A DNA stretch of 21,868 nucleotides, taken from contig DKYJ01000008.1 in NCBI GenBank assembly GCA_002493305.1, forward strand, positions 532 through 22,399. Direction: 5' to 3'. Position numbers and translations under genes: made by a program. The notes beneath the pieces are model-generated. The model worked only from the letters and a program-made list of their open reading frames with translations, searched no databases and had not been told where the DNA came from. This DNA is from Clostridiales bacterium UBA7103. GTDB taxonomy: Bacteria > Bacillota > Clostridia > Oscillospirales > Oscillospiraceae. Shown one piece after another: positions 21,038 through 21,868 of the stretch. Position 1 is the stretch's first letter. The number at the start of each line of letters is the position of its first letter.

Positions 21038-21868
21038 TCAGATCTTCATGCAGACATCCCATGCGCGCCAGATAACAGTGCGCAGGTTGCCGATGGCCAC
21101 GCAGTCGCCCACGCGGTAGGCCTTGCTGTTCTTGCCGCCCACAGGAGTGGGAACAAAGCCGATGCCGTTGACAACATTGTCGCACTCAACGTCAAAGGTC
21201 TCGCCGGTCTTGACATTCTTAACGGTGACAGAGCCGTCGCGAATGGCGGTAACGGTGGACTGGAGGTAGACGGGAACCTTGTGGTACTCCATCGCGTCAC
21301 GCAGGAAGGAGGTGTTAGCAAGGCAGGTGGCCTGAGCCGCGACCAGGTCGTCTGCGAACTCGACGATGATGGGGTGCTTGCCGGCGAGGATCAGGTCGTA
21401 AGCCGCCTCGCAGGAGGACTGGCCGCCGCCCAGGAAGAGAACCTTGTCGCCCACTTCGACCTTGTCCTTAAGGAGCTGGGTGAAGGTGAGGGTCTTCTCA
21501 AAGCCGGGGATGAGAGGCATGGTTCTGGGAACGGAACCGGTGGCGACGATGATATCGTCAAAGCCGCGCAGGGTGCCCAGATCGGTGACTTCGGTGTTGT
21601 AGCGAACTTCGACGCCCTGTCTGGCGATCTCGGCCTTGTACCAGCGGATAAGCTCCTTGTCGTTCTCTTTGAAGCTCATGGCGGAAGCGGTCAGGAACAG
21701 GCCGCCCAGCTCGTTGGTCTTTTCAAAGATAACAGGAGTATGGCCGCGCTGGAGCAGAACCAGAGCGCTCTCCATGCCGCCGATGCCGCCGCCGATGATG
21801 GCGACCTTCTTGGGCTTCTTGGTCTTGACGATCTTGTACTTGTTGTGCTGCATGGTGGTGGGGTTCAG
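21038..21868 (-). CDS. C-terminal FAD/NAD-binding half of an old-yellow-enzyme-family oxidoreductase, cut by window edge
   Basis: The frame continues past the right edge; the residues LNPTT before the ATG at 21853 are in frame, so that ATG is not the start. The visible 277 residues contain the FAD-binding loop VAIIGGGIGGMES, followed by VIFEKTNELGGLF. A second nucleotide-binding loop VLFLGGGQSSCEAA and the ATGSVPR element that closes such domains are also present. This is the C-terminal half of 2,4-dienoyl-CoA reductase, enoate reductase or BaiCD/BaiH-type enzymes. In these an N-terminal flavin barrel and a 4Fe-4S cluster precede it; the LNP before MQHNK fits the cluster's last Cys region. 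The substrate cannot be told from this half. It ends 32 bases before the hairpin at 20981-21006. Confidence 0.85.
   Translation of the reverse strand: MNPTTMQHNKYKIVKTKKPKKVAIIGGGIGGMESALVLLQRGHTPVIFEKTNELGGLFLTASAMSFKENDKELIRWYKAEIARQGVEVRYNTEVTDLGTLRGFDDIIVATGSVPRTMPLIPGFEKTLTFTQLLKDKVEVGDKVLFLGGGQSSCEAAYDLILAGKHPIIVEFADDLVAAQATCLANTSFLRDAMEYHKVPVYLQSTVTAIRDGSVTVKNVKTGETFDVECDNVVNGIGFVPTPVGGKNSKAYRVGDCVAIGNLRTVIWRAWDVCMKI

Overview
The window looks like a chromosomal segment of a GC-rich, low-GC-lineage-derived anaerobe of the Clostridia, most likely an Oscillospiraceae/Ruminococcaceae-type gut bacterium. This is inferred from sigma-A promoters, strong AGGAGG-type ribosome sites, a GPH sugar symporter, a lipobox lipoprotein, and an old-yellow-enzyme oxidoreductase typical of gut Clostridia. 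No rRNA, tRNA, phage or complete transposon is visible. Both edges cut genes (guaA on the left, the oxidoreductase on the right).

Left part (1-6110, minus strand): a nucleotide and cofactor block. pyrG (CTP synthase) has its own consensus promoter. After a 330-base hairpin-containing gap come nadE, purB, purA and guaA. nadE and purB overlap by 4 bases. Together they convert IMP to AMP and GMP, UTP to CTP, and finish NAD synthesis. Long perfect hairpins without U-tracts sit at the purA/guaA junction and over the end of pyrG, where the palindrome encodes the last 12 residues.

Middle (6120-9537): a pile of intergenic palindromes, and a small unit bounded by hairpin-forming inverted repeats that carries one ribbon-helix-helix (RHH) gene. 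These are followed by a divergent pair: a galactokinase-like GHMP protein that lacks the usual catalytic Asp, and pncB (nicotinate salvage).

Centre (9536-15433, minus strand): a four-gene operon (SPFH protein, Arc-like RHH protein, ABC ATPase, ABC permease). Its strong promoter is overlapped by two inverted-repeat operator candidates. Next to it is a two-gene GPH symporter and PIG-L deacetylase operon.

Right part (15434-21868): a GC-rich inverted-repeat element; cysE with a consensus promoter and a leader holding a 16-codon, three-cysteine reading frame whose Cys codons can pair with the cysE ribosome site; a tandem pair of exported leucine-rich-repeat proteins; an orphan LytTR response regulator; an array of five hairpins with a duplicated end unit; and the C-terminal half of an FAD/NAD oxidoreductase.

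The strongest candidate for something undescribed is the putative cysteine-sensing translational leader of cysE. Next come the hairpin-ended RHH mini-element, the SPFH-RHH-ABC operon, the galactokinase homologue with altered active site, and the LRR pair built from a roughly 70-residue module. All functional calls come from reading motifs by eye; no database search was possible.
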